NCBI GenBank assembly: GCA_003116995.1
Contig: BDSL01000074.1
Coordinates: forward strand, 372,001-436,000
DNA: 64,000 nucleotides
Source: Yamagishiella unicocca
Taxonomy: Eukaryota; Chlorophyta; Chlorophyceae; Chlamydomonadales; Volvocaceae
Direction: 5' to 3'
Shown: positions 32,412-45,238 of the stretch, piece after piece
Position numbering within the stretch: position 1 is the stretch's first letter
How the letters are laid out: each line of letters begins with the position of its first letter
Program-made: the position numbers and the translations under genes
Notes under the pieces: model-generated
Database searches by the model: none
The model's input: only the letters and a program-made list of their open reading frames with translations
What the model was told of the DNA's origin: nothing

Positions 32412-34098
32412 GTGATAGGTGATTAGGTATGTTAAGGGTTTAGGGCCAAGGCCTTTCTGGGATTTGAACACTAAAAAAAGGGGTGAAGCATAAATGGCAG
32501 GTCGTCAGCGCTACCGCGTGGGATTGTATTGCGGCGGGGCTCCGGCTACTGTCGGATAAGTGGCCGAGGTTGGCTCCGATATTATGGCTTTCTTAAAAAT
32601 GCAGATGGCTTGGCATAGCGTAGCTCGATCGTATTCGTGTCGTTGGTGGGTCGGGGGGGGGAGGTTACGATACAGCTCCCGTGGAAGGAGATGGCGCACA
32701 GGGTATGGAGGGGTGATGTCGCGGCGCGACAGTGTCGAATCCTGCTGATACGGTACATGTGAGGGTTTGGTATTGTAGGGGTGAGGCGTGGGGATTGCGC
32801 TATTTTCATTGCGCATGAATCAAGCAGCGTGGTGCTTTCCCTGAGCCTGTCGAGTAGGGTAGTTTCTAGTTTGTGTGGCATGGGGTCGGTGCATATTTGA
32901 TTCGCATGGCAGCGAGACGCCTGTCCTGAGCTTGCTGCGCCAAGTCCTTTGTGAGGCGGTTTCAAAGAAGGGTGCCTGCAAGGCCGCCCTGGTCGCCCGT
33001 TCCCATGGCGATGTTGGTTCCATGATTGCAATGCCAGCGGCGCCTTTTGAACGTAGCCCCCCTGTTGTGAACTCAACTTTATCTCGCGCGCAAGGCTGAC
33101 GTGGTGTATTGCTGCTCAAGCCGGAGTCAAACAAAGCTGGAAGGGATGGTGGCGAAGGTTGGCGAAGAACAAACTTGATGGCATCGGGTGCAGCAACTAA
33201 CCCACCACTCGGCCGAGGGGACTGTAATGTGTAAACACTGATGATCATCGTTCGGCCGCTGGTCTGAGGGCTCAAGGGCAACTGGTCTTCGTTCAACCCT
33301 TGCTAGCGCTGGTCGGCTGGGCCGATTTCGTGCGCCTCGGATGACAGCGTTCCTTAGTATGGCTAAGTCCGCCTCTGTGCACGTCGCCATCGGGTTGGAT
33401 AGCCACTGCGGCACGTCGTATGTCCAGGGTTTTGGGCCGGAGGGGGAAGGTGTCGAGAGAGACATACGGCAAGATAGTCGGGAAAGGGGTGATCCGGTCG
33501 CCCTGCACCGTCCGGGCATCGCCCGCAACCACGGGTGACGGAGCTGTGCTTTGCGAAAGTTGTCAGTGCTCGGCTGGGTTCGGTTTCTGTGTATCGCGGT
33601 AGCTTGGGGGCTATTGCTACAGTAATTAAAAGTAGCGTCGAGCAGTGTCGGCACTAGCGCTCTACATAGCAGCCCCGCGCCTTCCAGACCAGCATATTAT
33701 CAACAGTACAAGTCCGCCCAAATCAGGATTTGCGTGGTGTCAGGATGTGCATGAAAAGCGTTAGAAGACGAACAGTTGCGAAGCAGCTTCTCCTAACACC
33801 GCAGACAGTGAATCCCAATACTGAATTGCTCAAGCCAGACATATATAAAACCTTGAATACTGGTATGCAGCAAACTGTGAGTTGGCATCGGGTCCGGACG
33901 TCCGGTGCTCCGGTCGTCCGGAAGTCCCGTCAAATGTACGATGGCAGGACAGCGCGCACAACACGCCCTCCTCGTTGCACTTACGGCCTGCGCCAACCTA
34001 TTTGTTTATTTGAATTCTGTGCAATACTAAGTGTAACAATATGGCTTTGTTCTGAACGGCATGTTAGACGAGTCTTCAGCAGTAGTGCGACCGGACAA
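32412..34098. other. Intergenic, no gene seen
   Basis: This should include the transporter 3' UTR; two TGTAA polyadenylation-type signals occur near 33223-33234. No coding exon could be supported. A TATA-like ATATATAAAA lies at 33841-33850 upstream of the next gene. Confidence 0.45.
33841..33850 (+). promoter_or_regulatory. TATA-like element upstream of gene copy A
   Basis: ATATATAAAA lies about 250 bp upstream of the ATG at 34099. A similar element lies about 200 bp upstream of the paralogue on the other strand, which makes it more credible as a promoter element. Confidence 0.4.
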
Positions 34099-37000
34099 AT
34101 GGCTACGAGCCAGGGCCAGCAAAGGACGGCTCAGTCACCGTTCAACATCTTCAGAGGTGCAGCAGTAAGTTAAAATCAATCCCTGCATACCCGGGGAGAG
34201 TCGGCGCTGGTTCTGCCACCGTTGACCGGCCTCTTTTTGCGCTCGCAGTGGACCCAGGGGAAGAAGAAGGCAAAACAGGCGAAATTGGGTGAAGAAAATA
34301 ACATGTATTTCCATCCGGAGGTGTGAACGTGTTAAGGATGCCTGTTTGGTAATAAATGGTTTTGCCCTAATCGATTTCTGGATCCTCGACATGTGCAGTT
34401 AAAGCGCTGGGTTGAAAAGGGCAAGGAGGAAGAGGCTGAACGAGAGGCGACTGGGCCCCCTCCGCCTCCCGTCGTGGCCGGAGGCAGCACTGGCAGCTTC
34501 ACAACGACGCCCACGCACAAGTAAGGCACTGCATATATGCATTTATACCAGCTGCGGTCGACGAAGTTGCGAGGCGGCGCCTCACCGCATTTACGAGAAG
34601 CGCGCCCACTTGAAGCAAACCACGGTCGCCATGCCTCCGATCACTACAGCTACCAACGCCGCATTCGCGCAACAGTCTTCGAGTCTAGCCTGCATCCACA
34701 GCGCAGCGTCTGTGCTTCGCTCGCGCTCACCAGCGCGACTGTCTGGCTCCCTCCCTTCCCCCCAGGCGATCCCTGTCGCAGCGGTATGTGCTGCAGCCCA
34801 ACCTCTCCATCTCGTCATCAATGGCCTCACTGGCAGGCTCATTGTCCCAAAACGACCTGCTCGGCCTGGCAGGGCCTGGCTACGGTGACGGCAGCTTCTC
34901 CGGCCCTCCCAGCGCGATTGGCAGCACCGCACCCTCCCCGCCGCAGTCCGGCAACGGTTTGACACCGCAGGGAGCTTTCGCGTCAGGGCCTCCGTCAGGC
35001 GCGGGCATCGGGGCAATGTCTCCCGCCACGTTCTTCGTACCAGCTTCGCCGCAGCAAATTGCCTCACCATCGCCGGGGCGCTTTTTCGTACCACCTCCAC
35101 CAACACCGGAAGATCGGCCTGTGGAGGGCGGAGTTGGGGCGCCTGCGGCAGAAGAGGGATGTGAAGGAGAGGACGGGCCAACTGACATCGGTGGAACTCA
35201 CGCTAACAGCGACAACCTCAATAGCAGTGGCACCGGAGTCAGGGCTGACATCCATCCGGCTGACACTCAGACCCACAGCCTGGAGCCGTGCCTGGGCAAA
35301 ACTACAGATGTCCTGGAAGATGGGGGAAAGCAGAAGCCCTCATTAGATCACTCGGTCTCGCGGGCCTTCAGCACCAATACGGAGCTGTCTCTCAGGAACA
35401 GCCTGGTTGCCACCGCATCGGCCGACATCATCGGCTCGCAATCGCATGGCGCCCCTCCCCTTGTATACACAGGCGGCAGCACTATTTCTGCATTGGCTGG
35501 CGACCAGCACTACTCCTTGTCATTCCCAGATACGTTTGACCAGCGTCAAGTGGACTCGCCAGTGGCGCTCTGCAGCGCAAACTACCCGTCTGGGGGCCAC
35601 TTGCTAATGAACCGAGAGGCGCGCCGCTTCGGTAGCGCTGGCCCCAACGCCTCCGACGGCGGCGCTGCGATTTCCTTGCACGAGGGCATGGGTGTCGCGC
35701 CCGTGCAGCCCCACGTCCACGGTGGCGAGGTGGTGGCTGCAGAGGACGGTACGCTGGCGGAGGCTGCAGCTGCCGGTGACGTAGAGGAGGAGGAGGAGGC
35801 CGAGCTGGTACACGACGGCAACGAAGCGGATGCCGTTGTGCCGGAGCCGGTGGCCACCAGCGGGGCCCCGGACACCAGCGTTAAGCCAGTGTCCGACGAC
35901 ACCGGCGGTGCTGCTGCCCCGTCTGACGCCGCCGCCGTCCCCGCTGAAACTGCCGGCGCCCCAGTCTACTCGCAGTACTACTATCAGCAATACGCGTACC
36001 TCTACCAGTACGCCCTGCAGCAGGGCTACGGCGAGGCGGACGCGGTGACGTACGCGCAGTACTACGCAGCTTCATATGCGCAGCAGTACGAGACGCAGGC
36101 TCCGGAGGGCCAGATTGGTGGCGTCGCGGCAGAGGGTGAGGGTGAGGGCACCAACGCCGTTGCGGTCGCGGCGGATGGACCCGTGTTGGAGGCAGCGACG
36201 GTCGAGGCAGCAGAGGCGGACGCGGCGGTGGTGGAAGAAGCGGCGGTGGTGGAGGCAGCGGTGGAGGAGGCAGCGGCGGTGGTGCTTGCAGACAGCAAGG
36301 CAATGGCTGCCCCCCGCGGGGAAGAGGACCCACTCTACTTCACCGCTGTACCTGCAGCCATGGCCACCAGCGCTATGCCGACCTTTGGAGGGTCTACAGC
36401 GGCGCAAGGCGTTTTGGAGCCGGAGGCGGTGCCCGTGGTTTTCAGCGCCGCCCCTCTGCCTGCCGACCTCGCCGCAGCCGCGACGGCCGCCACGCATCAC
36501 CACCAGTCTGCGGTGACGGCCGCAGTGGCTGCTGCCGCAGCCGCTGTCGGACAGCCTCAACCGACGGTCGAGCCCCGAGCTGCAGCCCCCAGGGAGGCTG
36601 GCCCCGGATTCATCACCGCTGCTGCAGCTGCTGCGGGGGCGGCTCACCCTACTGGCCCGCTGGGACTGATGGGGCTGGGTGCAGCTGGAGCCAAGCGCTT
36701 CACGCAGCTGTCCTCTGCAGCTACCGCGGCCGTCGCCTCACTGGGCGCGACCGTAGCGGCCACTGCGGGAATGCGGCAGGAGGCTGGTATGAGCGAGGAC
36801 GACTTTGAGCGCATCATGCACCCCGGCGACCCCGCCAAGCTGGACGGTCCGCTGCCCTGGGAGCTGCCAGAGCACCTGCGCACCGGCCGCAAATACCTGG
36901 CGCTGTGCGCAAACTGGCAGCTGGCCAACCCCAGCCTGCCGTACGAGCCGCACCTCCTCCTGCAGCAACAGATCGAGGCACTGGTGGCAGTTCAGGAGGC

Positions 37001-39218
37001 TCAGCAGGGAGAGCTCGTTATTAGGAACGGCAGTGATGTGGCTCTCGCTGCGGAGGGTGGTTCCGGGTCCGGTGGAGGGGCGGTCGCTGGCCCCCCAGTG
37101 CAGCAGCCGGTTGAGGCTGAGGAGCTGTCCTCGTACGAACGCGCCTGCCGGCTTGCCCAGTTCGGCCAGCCCGTTCCTGGCCTTGCCACCCAGACGGGCT
37201 CGCGACCACACCACAGCCCTGATGCGGGGAGCTTGCCGCCGACGCCGCAGCAGCAACAGCAGCTCGCTGCAACGGCCGCAGCGGAGGTGGCCCCAGCGGC
37301 CCAGAACGAGGCGTCTGCCCTCACGGCCGCGGCGGTGCAGCCCTCTGGGCCCGCAGCACCCGAGCAGCGGCTGCCCCACGCTGGTGACGTGGCCGCTGCT
37401 CCGGTGGCGAGCCCGGCTGTCGCTGCTGTTGCCGTGCCCGTCGCTCAACCCCTGGACCTGGGCTCCCTGCCTGAAGTGGACAGCCCAACGCTGCGAAGCG
37501 ACGGACATCCTACACCCGGGTCCGACGACCCCTTCGCTGGGGCCGAGCACATGCCGCTATCCAGGCAGCTCCTGCTCCATGCCTACCCGCTGGACTCTCC
37601 CGCGCAAAGGCCGTCCGCACGGATCACCCTGGAGGAGTTGTCCGAGGATTCTGATGCCGAAGAGATTCTTGCGCGGGTCTCCTTCACCGCGACTTCTTCT
37701 CTGCCGCCCATGGGGCCGGTTGAGGAGGGCGGCTTGTTGGTGCAAATGAGCGACGCCGCCGCCGCCCCAGCGGCAGCTCAGGCTGACACTGAAGTGTCGA
37801 CCGGCTGCGACGCCAACACAAAGCAGGCTGTGGAGGAGGTAGCGGCGGCCGTAGCGGACGAGGAGCAGGACGCCGACCTGCTGAAAGCGCCGGCTCCCGC
37901 CGCCACGGCCGCCGCCGCCGCTATTGACGCTGTCGTGCAGGCTCTGGAGCAGCTGCGCGCCGGCGCTGCTGCCCCCAACGGCGACGCCACCGCGACCTCG
38001 CAGCAGGACAGCACCGCCTTGCTGCTGCAGATCCACTCGTCTCTGGCGCATGCGACGCAGGCACTGGCGGGTATGGGCGTCGATGTCAGCGCGCTTACGT
38101 CTCTTGCCGATGCGGCCCAGGTACAGACCCCAGCAGCACCGGAAGGGTGGACGCCCGCTACAGGCACCAAGCGGCAGCGCATGGACTCCACCCCCACCAC
38201 GCCTACCCGTCCTGCTGCCGGCGTGGCCGCAGCTGAAGGTGTCCTGACGCCTCTGCTGGCGCCAGGTCCTGTTACCAGGGCTGCGCCGGAGGGAGCAGCC
38301 GGGGACGGTGCCCTCGCTCCTACTGCCAACCAAGGTGAGCGTTTTCAGCAGCTGGGTCGGCAGTTATTGGACGCATCCGCTGAAGGAGCTATCGCTTCCG
38401 GCGCAGCGTTTGGGCTCTCGTGCAGCAAAGTGGACGCGCCTCAGCTGCAGCCGGTGGTGGTGTCGCTGACCGTGGTGGCCCCGCCAGAGGTGGATGTGGC
38501 TGCTGTGGAGGCCCAGGTGCGCGCCGAGGAGCGCGGCGCATGGGCGACCCGGTTGGAAGCAGTGGTGGATTCGGAGCGTGAGTCGGCTGCGCTGGTGATC
38601 GCATCCGTGGAGCAGGAGCGCGACCGCCTGCAGCTGCACGTGGGTGACCTGGAGCAGAAGCTGGCGACGGTTCAGGCGGAGCGCGACGTGCTTGTGCAGC
38701 GGCTGGAGTGCTCGGAGGCGCATGCGCGGCAGGCGCTTGCGGCGCAGGCGGAGGCACAGGTGGAGCATGCCGCCCTCGCGGCCAACGTGTGTGTGTTGTC
38801 GGCGGAGCGGGAGGACCTGGCCTTGCAGCTGGCTGCTGAGCGGTCGGAGAAGGCCGCCCTCACTGAGGCACTGGCAGTAACCCGTTCTGAGAATGCGGAC
38901 TTGCGGCGGCACTATGCCGAGCGCTTCAGCTCTCTCACGTCCGAGCTGGAGGCGACCCGCGGGTCCCTTGCTGAGCTGCAGTCGGAGCATGACGAGCTGC
39001 TGCTGTGCCTGGGCCAGGAGAGCACCAAGGTGGCGGTGCTGACGGATGCGTTGCGTGACACGGGTTGCGATCCGGAGCCCATGCTGGAGCGGATCGAGGC
39101 TGAGTACGAGACCATGGGGCTGGGAGCGGGCGAGGAGCAGCAGGAAGACGCTGCGAAGGCGAGCGAGCAGCCGGCAGAGGAGGACGAGGGCTGGGAGGGC
39201 GAGGACCTGATGCTGTAA
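34099..39218 (+). CDS. SEC16-tail-like, Ala-rich coiled-coil protein, copy A
   Basis: Four exons (34099-34164, 34249-34320, 34399-34520, 34766-39218) encode 1570 aa. The start MATSQGQQRTAQSPFNIFRG and the phase-0/0/2 splice pattern match copy B exactly. Exons 2-3 carry KKKAKQAKLGEENNMYFHPE joined to LKRWVEKGKEEEAEREATG and PPPPP, which I recognise as the conserved C-terminal motif of plant SEC16, a COPII/ER-exit-site scaffold; here it sits near the N-terminus and the rest of SEC16 is absent. Then come a Ser/Gly segment, a divergent part, Ala/Glu-rich sequence, a Tyr/Gln block (SQYYYQQYAYLYQYAL), a compact conserved block (DGPLPWELPEHLRTGRKYLA), and a coiled coil over the last 250 residues with an acidic end (EEDEGWEGEDLML). 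A role in ER export is inferred only from the motif. Confidence 0.78.
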
Positions 39219-39973
39219 AGCATGAATGTCTGGCTAGGCGTATCGCATGTGGCTTGATCAGCTGTATGGTACAACATTTTTGCAGACATCGATTGGCGTT
39301 GGCGGTCACATGCACCGTATGTGCCGTGCAGTCCGTGTACCGTATGTACATATGGCTTGGTTGGGCCCTACGAGTGAACACGGAGATCGACATTGGCGTC
39401 TAACCGTACCGTGCCTAATCTCCGAGAGTCGGTTGGTTAGGTTAGGTTGGGTTAGGTCTCTTATCATGTTATCGGTGCACCGGAGTGTTGGTGTCCATCC
39501 TAATGACGTTGCAATGGTCACTGGCCCTTGGGATACGGGTGTTACGAAGCAAGCTAACATGGGCCACTGTCATTATGCGGCCTTGCTCTTTCATTGCTGA
39601 CAAGTCGGTTGGTATAATCACAGCTGATGCAGTCTATCTGCGATTGCCAAATACATTTTTTTATGGGTCTCCATGTCGGCGTGGCTTACAAGGCAAAGCG
39701 CCATTCATCGCTCTCCTGGCTATATCTCCTGTTGGGCAAGAGTTCTCACTCCTGCATTCTATATTTGTGTAAAACATGCCATCTAAATATAAGATGCTAT
39801 AATGAGAAAACTGTACGTCAAATGCATGCTTAAACTCATTAGGATACGATACACCAGTTTTAAGCACGCTATACCGTACAGGCGAATGTCCGGAACCACC
39901 GCACTCGGCCAATCAAGCCACAAATGTTTCACCCTGCAGACTCCCGACCCATAGCAGCATCATTCTATAAGCC
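39219..39973. other. Spacer between convergent duplicate genes
   Basis: Unique, less GC-rich sequence between two stop codons. It must hold both 3' UTRs. It contains a short GGTTAGGTTAGGTTGGG tract near 39429-39455 and a TGTAA near 39768. No coding sequence is seen. Confidence 0.55.
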
Positions 39974-42900
39974 TTACAAGTCCTCGCCCTCCCAGCCCTC
40001 GTCGGCGTCCTCCTCTGCCGGCTGCTCGCTCGCCTCCGCAGCGTCTTCCTGCTGCTCCTCGCCCGCTCCCAGCCCCATGGTCTCGTACTCAGCCTCGATC
40101 CGCTCCAGCATGGGCTCCGGATCGCAACCCGTGTCACGCAACGCATCCGTCAGCACCGCCACCTTGGTGCTCTCCTGGCCCAGGCACAGCAGCAGCTCGT
40201 CATGCTCCGACTGCAGCTCAGCAAGGGACCCGCGGGTCGCCTCCAGCTCGGACGTGAGAGAGCTGAAGCGCTCGGCATAGTGCCGCCGCAAGTCCGCATT
40301 CTCAGAACGGGTTACTGTCAGTGCCTCAGTGAGGGCGGCCTTCTCCGACCGCTCAGCAGCCAGCTGCAAGGCCAGGTCCTCCCGCTCCGCCGACAACACA
40401 CACACGTTGGCCGCGAGGGCGGCATGCTCCACCTGTGCCTCCGCCTGCGCCGCAAGCGCCTGCCGCGCATCCGCCTCCGAGCACTCCACCCGCTGCACAA
40501 GCACGTCGCGCTCCGCCTGAACCGTTTCCAGCTTCTGCTCCAGGTCACCCACGTGCAGCTGCAGGCGGTCGCGCTCCTGCTCCACGGACGCGATCACCAG
40601 CGCAGCCGACTCACGCTCCGAATCCACCACTGCTTCCAACCGGGTCGCCCATGCGCCGCGCTCCTCGGCGCGCACCTGGGCCTCCACAGCAGCCACATCC
40701 ACCTCTGGCGGGGCCACCACGGTCAGCGACACCACCACCGGCTGCAGCTGAGGCGCGTCCACTTTGCTGCACGACTGGTCAGGCTCGACGGCCGCTGCCT
40801 CCGCGGATGCGTTCGACAACTGCCGACCCAGCTGCTGAAAGCGCTCACCCGCAGTGGCCCCCGGAGCGAGGGCACCGTCCCCAACTGCTCCCTCCGGTAC
40901 CGCCCTGACAACAGGAGGACCTGGCGCCAGCAGGGGCGTCACGACACCTTCGGTTCCATCCACGCCGGCAGCGGGACGGGTAGGCGTGGTGGGGCTGGCG
41001 TCCTTGCGCTGCCGCTTGGTCCCTGTGGCAGGCGTCCACTCCTCCGGTGCTGCTGGGGTCTGTACCTGTGCGCCGCCAGCCAGAGACGCAAGCGCGCTCA
41101 CGTCGACGCCCATACCCGCCAGTGCCTGCGTCGCATGCGCCAGAGACGAGTGGATCTGCAGCAGCAAGGCGGTGCTGTCCTGCTGCGAGGTCGCGGTGGC
41201 GTCGCCGTTGGGGGCAGCAGCGCCGGCGCGCAGCTGCTCCAGAGCCTGTACGACAGCGTCAATAGCGGCGGCGGCGGCCGTGGCGGCGGGGGCCGTCACA
41301 TCAGCCACGTCAGAGTTCTGCTTCCCACCCGCAACAGCTGCCACCGGCTCCACAGCCAGCTCGGTCACTGTCACCGGCTCCACAGCCAGCTCGGTCACTG
41401 TCACCGGCTCCACAGCCAGCTCGATCACTGTCACCGGCTCCACAGCCAGCTCGGTGACCGCGGCTACGTCCGCTGCCAGATCAACAGCCTGCTCGGCGAC
41501 CACGGCCGAACCAGCCGACACTTCCGTATCGGCCTCGGCAGCCGTAGGAGTCGCCGCCTGGTCGCACAGTTCCTCAAAGAAGCTCGCCGCCTCCGCTGTG
41601 CCCATATGCGCCAGTGGGGTCAGAACGACAGGGGCCTCCGCCGCCACCTCCCCGGCCTCCGGCTCTTCCGTCACCTCCTCAAGGGTGACCCAGCCGTTTG
41701 TCAACTGCTCGGGCACCACGTCCACCTGGCTACTGGCCTGCTCCAGCACCTGCCCGGATCCATTGACCTGAGCGGCTGCATCATATCTCTCGGACAGCTG
41801 CTGCTCGGCTGCTGCAGGGACGAAGGGCTGCACCTCCACAGCAACAGCAGCGACAGCCGGGCTCGCCACCGGGCCAGCGGCCACATCACCAGCGTGGGGC
41901 AGCCGCTGCTCGGGTGCTGCGGGCCCAGAGGGCTGCACCGCCGCGGCCGTGAGCGCAGACGCCTCGTCCTGGGCCGCTGGGGCCACCTCCGCTGCAGCCG
42001 TTGCGGCGAGCTGCTGTTGCTGCTGCGGCGTCGGCGGCAAGCTCCCCGCATCAGGGCTGTGGTGTGGTCGCGAGCCCGTCTGGGTGGCAAGGCCAGGAAC
42101 GGGCTGGCCGAACTGGGCAAGCCGGCAGGCGCGTTCGTACGAGGACAGCTCCTCAGCCTCAACCGGCTGCTGCACGGGGGGGGCAGCGACCGCCCCTCCA
42201 CCGGACCCGGAACCACCCTCCGCAGCGAGAGCCACATCACTGCCGTTCGCATCTGCACGCTCTCCCTGCTGCGCCGCCTGTGCTACCGCCGGCGACTCGA
42301 CGTGCTCCTGGTGCTGCTGCAGCAGGAGGTGCGGTTCGTACGGCAGGCTGGGGTTGGCCAGCTGCCAGTTTGCGCACAGCGCCAGGTATTTGCGGCCGGT
42401 GCGCAGGTGCTCTGGCAGCTCCCAGGGCAGCGGACCGTCCAGCTTGGCGGGGTCGCCGGGGTGCATGATGCGCTCAAAGTCGTCCTCGCTCATACCGCCC
42501 TCGAAGCCCATACCGGCGGCGGCCGCGGCGGCGGCAGCCGTGGACGCTGCCGCCGTGGCAGCGGACAGTGCAGCCGCGACAGGCGCAGTGGCCGCTACGG
42601 TGGCGCCCAAGGAGGCGACGGCCGCGGTAGCTGCAGAGGACAGCTGCGTGAAGCGCTTGGCTCCAGCTGCACCCAGCCCCATCAGTCCCAGCGGGCCAGT
42701 AGGGTGAGCCGCCCCCGCAGCAGCTGCAGCAGCGGTGATGAATCCGGGGCCAGGCTCCCTGGGGGCTGCAGCTCGGGGCTCGACCGTCGGTTGAGGCTGT
42801 CCGACAGCGGCTGCGGCAGCAGCCACTGCGGCCGTCACCGCAGACTGGTGGTGATGCGTGGCGGCCGTCGCGGCTGCGGCGAGGTCGGCAGGCAGAGGGG

Positions 42901-45238
42901 CGGCGCTGAAAACCACGGGCACCGCCTCCGGCTCCAAAACGCCTTGCGGCGCTGTAGGCCCTCCAGAGGTCGGCATAGCGCTGGTGGCCATGGCTGCAGG
43001 TACAGCGGTGAAGTAGACTGGGTCCTCTTCCTCGCGGGGGCCAGCCGTTGCCTTGCTGTCTGCAAGCACCACCGCCGCTGCCTCCTCCACCGCTGCCTCC
43101 TCCACCGCCGCTTCTTCCACCACCGCCGCGTCCGCCTCTGCTGCCTCGACCGTCGCTGCCTCCACCACGGGTCCATCCGCAGCGACCGCAACGGCGTTGG
43201 TGCCCTCACCCCCACCCTCTGCCGCGACGACACCAATCTGGCCCTCCGGAGCCTGCGTCTCGTACTGCTGCGCATACGCAGCTGCGTAGTACTGCGCGTA
43301 CGTCACCGCGTCCGCCTCGCTGTAGCCCTGCTCCAGGGCGTACTGGTAGAGGTACGCGTACTGCTGGTAGTAGTACTGCGAGTAGACTGGGGCGCCGGCA
43401 GTTTCAGCGGGGACGGCGGCGGCGTCAGACGGGGCAGCAGCACCGCCGGTGTCGTCGGACACTGGCTCAACGCTGGTGTCCGGGGCCCCGCTGGTGGCAA
43501 CCGGCTCCGGCACAACGGCATCCGCTTCGTTGCCGTCGTGTACCAGCTCGGCCTCCTCCTCCTCCTCTACGTCACCGGCAGCTGCAGCCTCCGCCAGCGT
43601 ACCGTCCGCTGCAGCCACCACCTCGCCACCGTGGACGTGGGGCTGCACGGGCGCGACACCCATGCCCTCGTGCAAGGAAATCGCAGCGCCGCCGTCGGAG
43701 GCGTTGGGGCCAGCGCCGTCCAGGTGCCGCCCTTCCCGACGGAGTAGCATCAGCGCCTGCTGCCCCTCCGTTGAGGGGTGGCTTGCGGCGCTGAGTGTCG
43801 CCGCCTGCTGTTGCTCCTGTAGCGGGTCCGAGTACGACATCCAACGCCCGGCCGCCGAGTCGCCGTCATGCCCGGCCGCGGCGCCGTCGGCAGCTTCCTT
43901 ACATGGAGGTCCGGCCGCCAGGGGTGGAGGCGCGGCGGGGCGCGGAGGCGCACTGGCATTGGTTGGTGGTTCAACCACCAAACCGTCACTCGCAGACACG
44001 TCAGCACCGCCCACGTGCGCCACGGAGGCACCGCCTTCATCCCCATTCGCCGCCTGCTGCTGCGACTCCGCACCCTCCTCCGCCTCCATTCCCGACCCTT
44101 CAGCGCCGCTGCCACCGCTGCGGCTCTGGTCGGCCTCCACTAAGATGCCGTTGCTGGGAGACGGCGGCGCGCTTGCCGTACCATCGCGCATCAGGCCCTC
44201 GGTACGAGCCGTTACATCACCGACACCATCCTGGGGTTGCTCCTGCGCTGCGTCTGCTCCCGCGGCCTCCTCCCCTGGACCGTCCTCTGCTCCCGCGGCC
44301 TCCTCCCCTGGACCGTCCTCTGGCGTGGGAGGCGGCGGCATGAAGAAGCCTACGAGCGGCTGTGAAGCGGCGCGCTGCGGCGGTGCCGGGACGAAGAAGG
44401 AGCTGCTGGACACACTGCCCAGGGCGTTTGCGGACAAGGGGCCCGGTGTGTAGCCTTGTGGTAGTAAGCAGTTGCTGGACTGAGGCGGGGATGGCGCGGT
44501 GCTACCCAGCGCGCTGGGAGGACCGGAGAAGCTGCCGTCACCGTAGCCAGGGCCTACAAGGCTTGCAAGGTCGGTCTGCGACAGGGATCCTGCTAGTGAG
44601 GCCATTGAAGAAGAGATGGAGAGGTTGGGCTGCAGCACATAGCGCTGTGACAGCGAGCGCCTGGGGCAGGAGGGGAGAGGGGGAGGGGTACGACGTGAGG
44701 GCCACGGGCAGGTAGGTAGGTGTGCCTAACGTGTAAGATTTCCCGCACGACCCCGCAGCGTATTTGGCCAGCAGTTTGAAATGCCGGTGTGTAGCTTGGG
44801 TCTTACTTGGAAAGGGGCGCGGCGGTACTGCTGGCTGCGGACAAGACCGGAGGTGGAGGGGGCCCAGCCGCCTCTCGCTCAGCCTCTTCCTCCTTGCCCT
44901 TTTCAACCCAGCGTTTCAGCTGCATGCCAAATAAGGTTCAGGGTGTCAATAGCGGCTGACGCTGGGAGCCAAACAGGAGGTTAGCCGGCCAGCGCACCTC
45001 TGGGTGGTAATACATATTGTTCTCCTCGCCCAAGCTGGCTTTCTTGGAGGCTTTGCCGCCCTTGGTCCACTGCGATCGCGACGAAGACGGCGGGTTAACA
45101 GCTGAGCGCGATTAAACGTGCACGGCTGCCGTTGCGAACCGCAACGGACTTTTGCGGCACGTTTCAACTTACTGATGCACGACTAAAGAGTTTGAAGGGT
45201 GACTGAGCCGGCTGCTGCTGGCTCTGGCTGGACGCCAT
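39974..45238 (-). CDS. SEC16-tail-like, Ala-rich coiled-coil protein, copy B
   Basis: Four exons (45238-45173, 45069-44998, 44919-44807, 44660-39974) encode 1645 aa with the same intron positions and phases as copy A; intron sequences are unrelated. N-terminus MASSQSQQQPAQSPFKLFSR, motif SKKASLGEENNMYYHPE joined to LKRWVEKGKEEEAEREA. The C-terminal coiled coil is almost residue-for-residue that of copy A, ending ADEGWEGEDL. Differences are concentrated in blocks: residues after FMPPPPTPEDGPGEEAAGAE, an Ala-rich insertion before GMSEDDFERIMHPG, and a run of 10-residue repeats (AVEPVTVTEL) absent from A. Strong near-identity, including third codon positions in other blocks, argues for recent exchange between the copies. 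Function is inferred as for copy A. Confidence 0.78.
41340..41462. repeat. 30-bp in-frame coding repeat in copy B
   Basis: Four 30-bp units (containing CCGGCTCCACAGCCAGCTCG) encode tandem AVEPVTVTEL-type decapeptides on the minus strand. Third-position differences are few. Copy A lacks the array. Confidence 0.88.

Noticed and set aside
39429..39455. Telomere-like GGTTAGGTTAGG tract
   Set aside because: Too short and not the TTTTAGGG type expected for Chlamydomonas relatives; probably chance or a minor repeat.
40202..43747. 1181-codon open frame on the plus strand
   Set aside because: It is exactly antisense to copy B and is His/Arg/Leu-rich because the sense strand is Ala/Glu/Gln-rich. The sense gene has matching introns and a paralogue.
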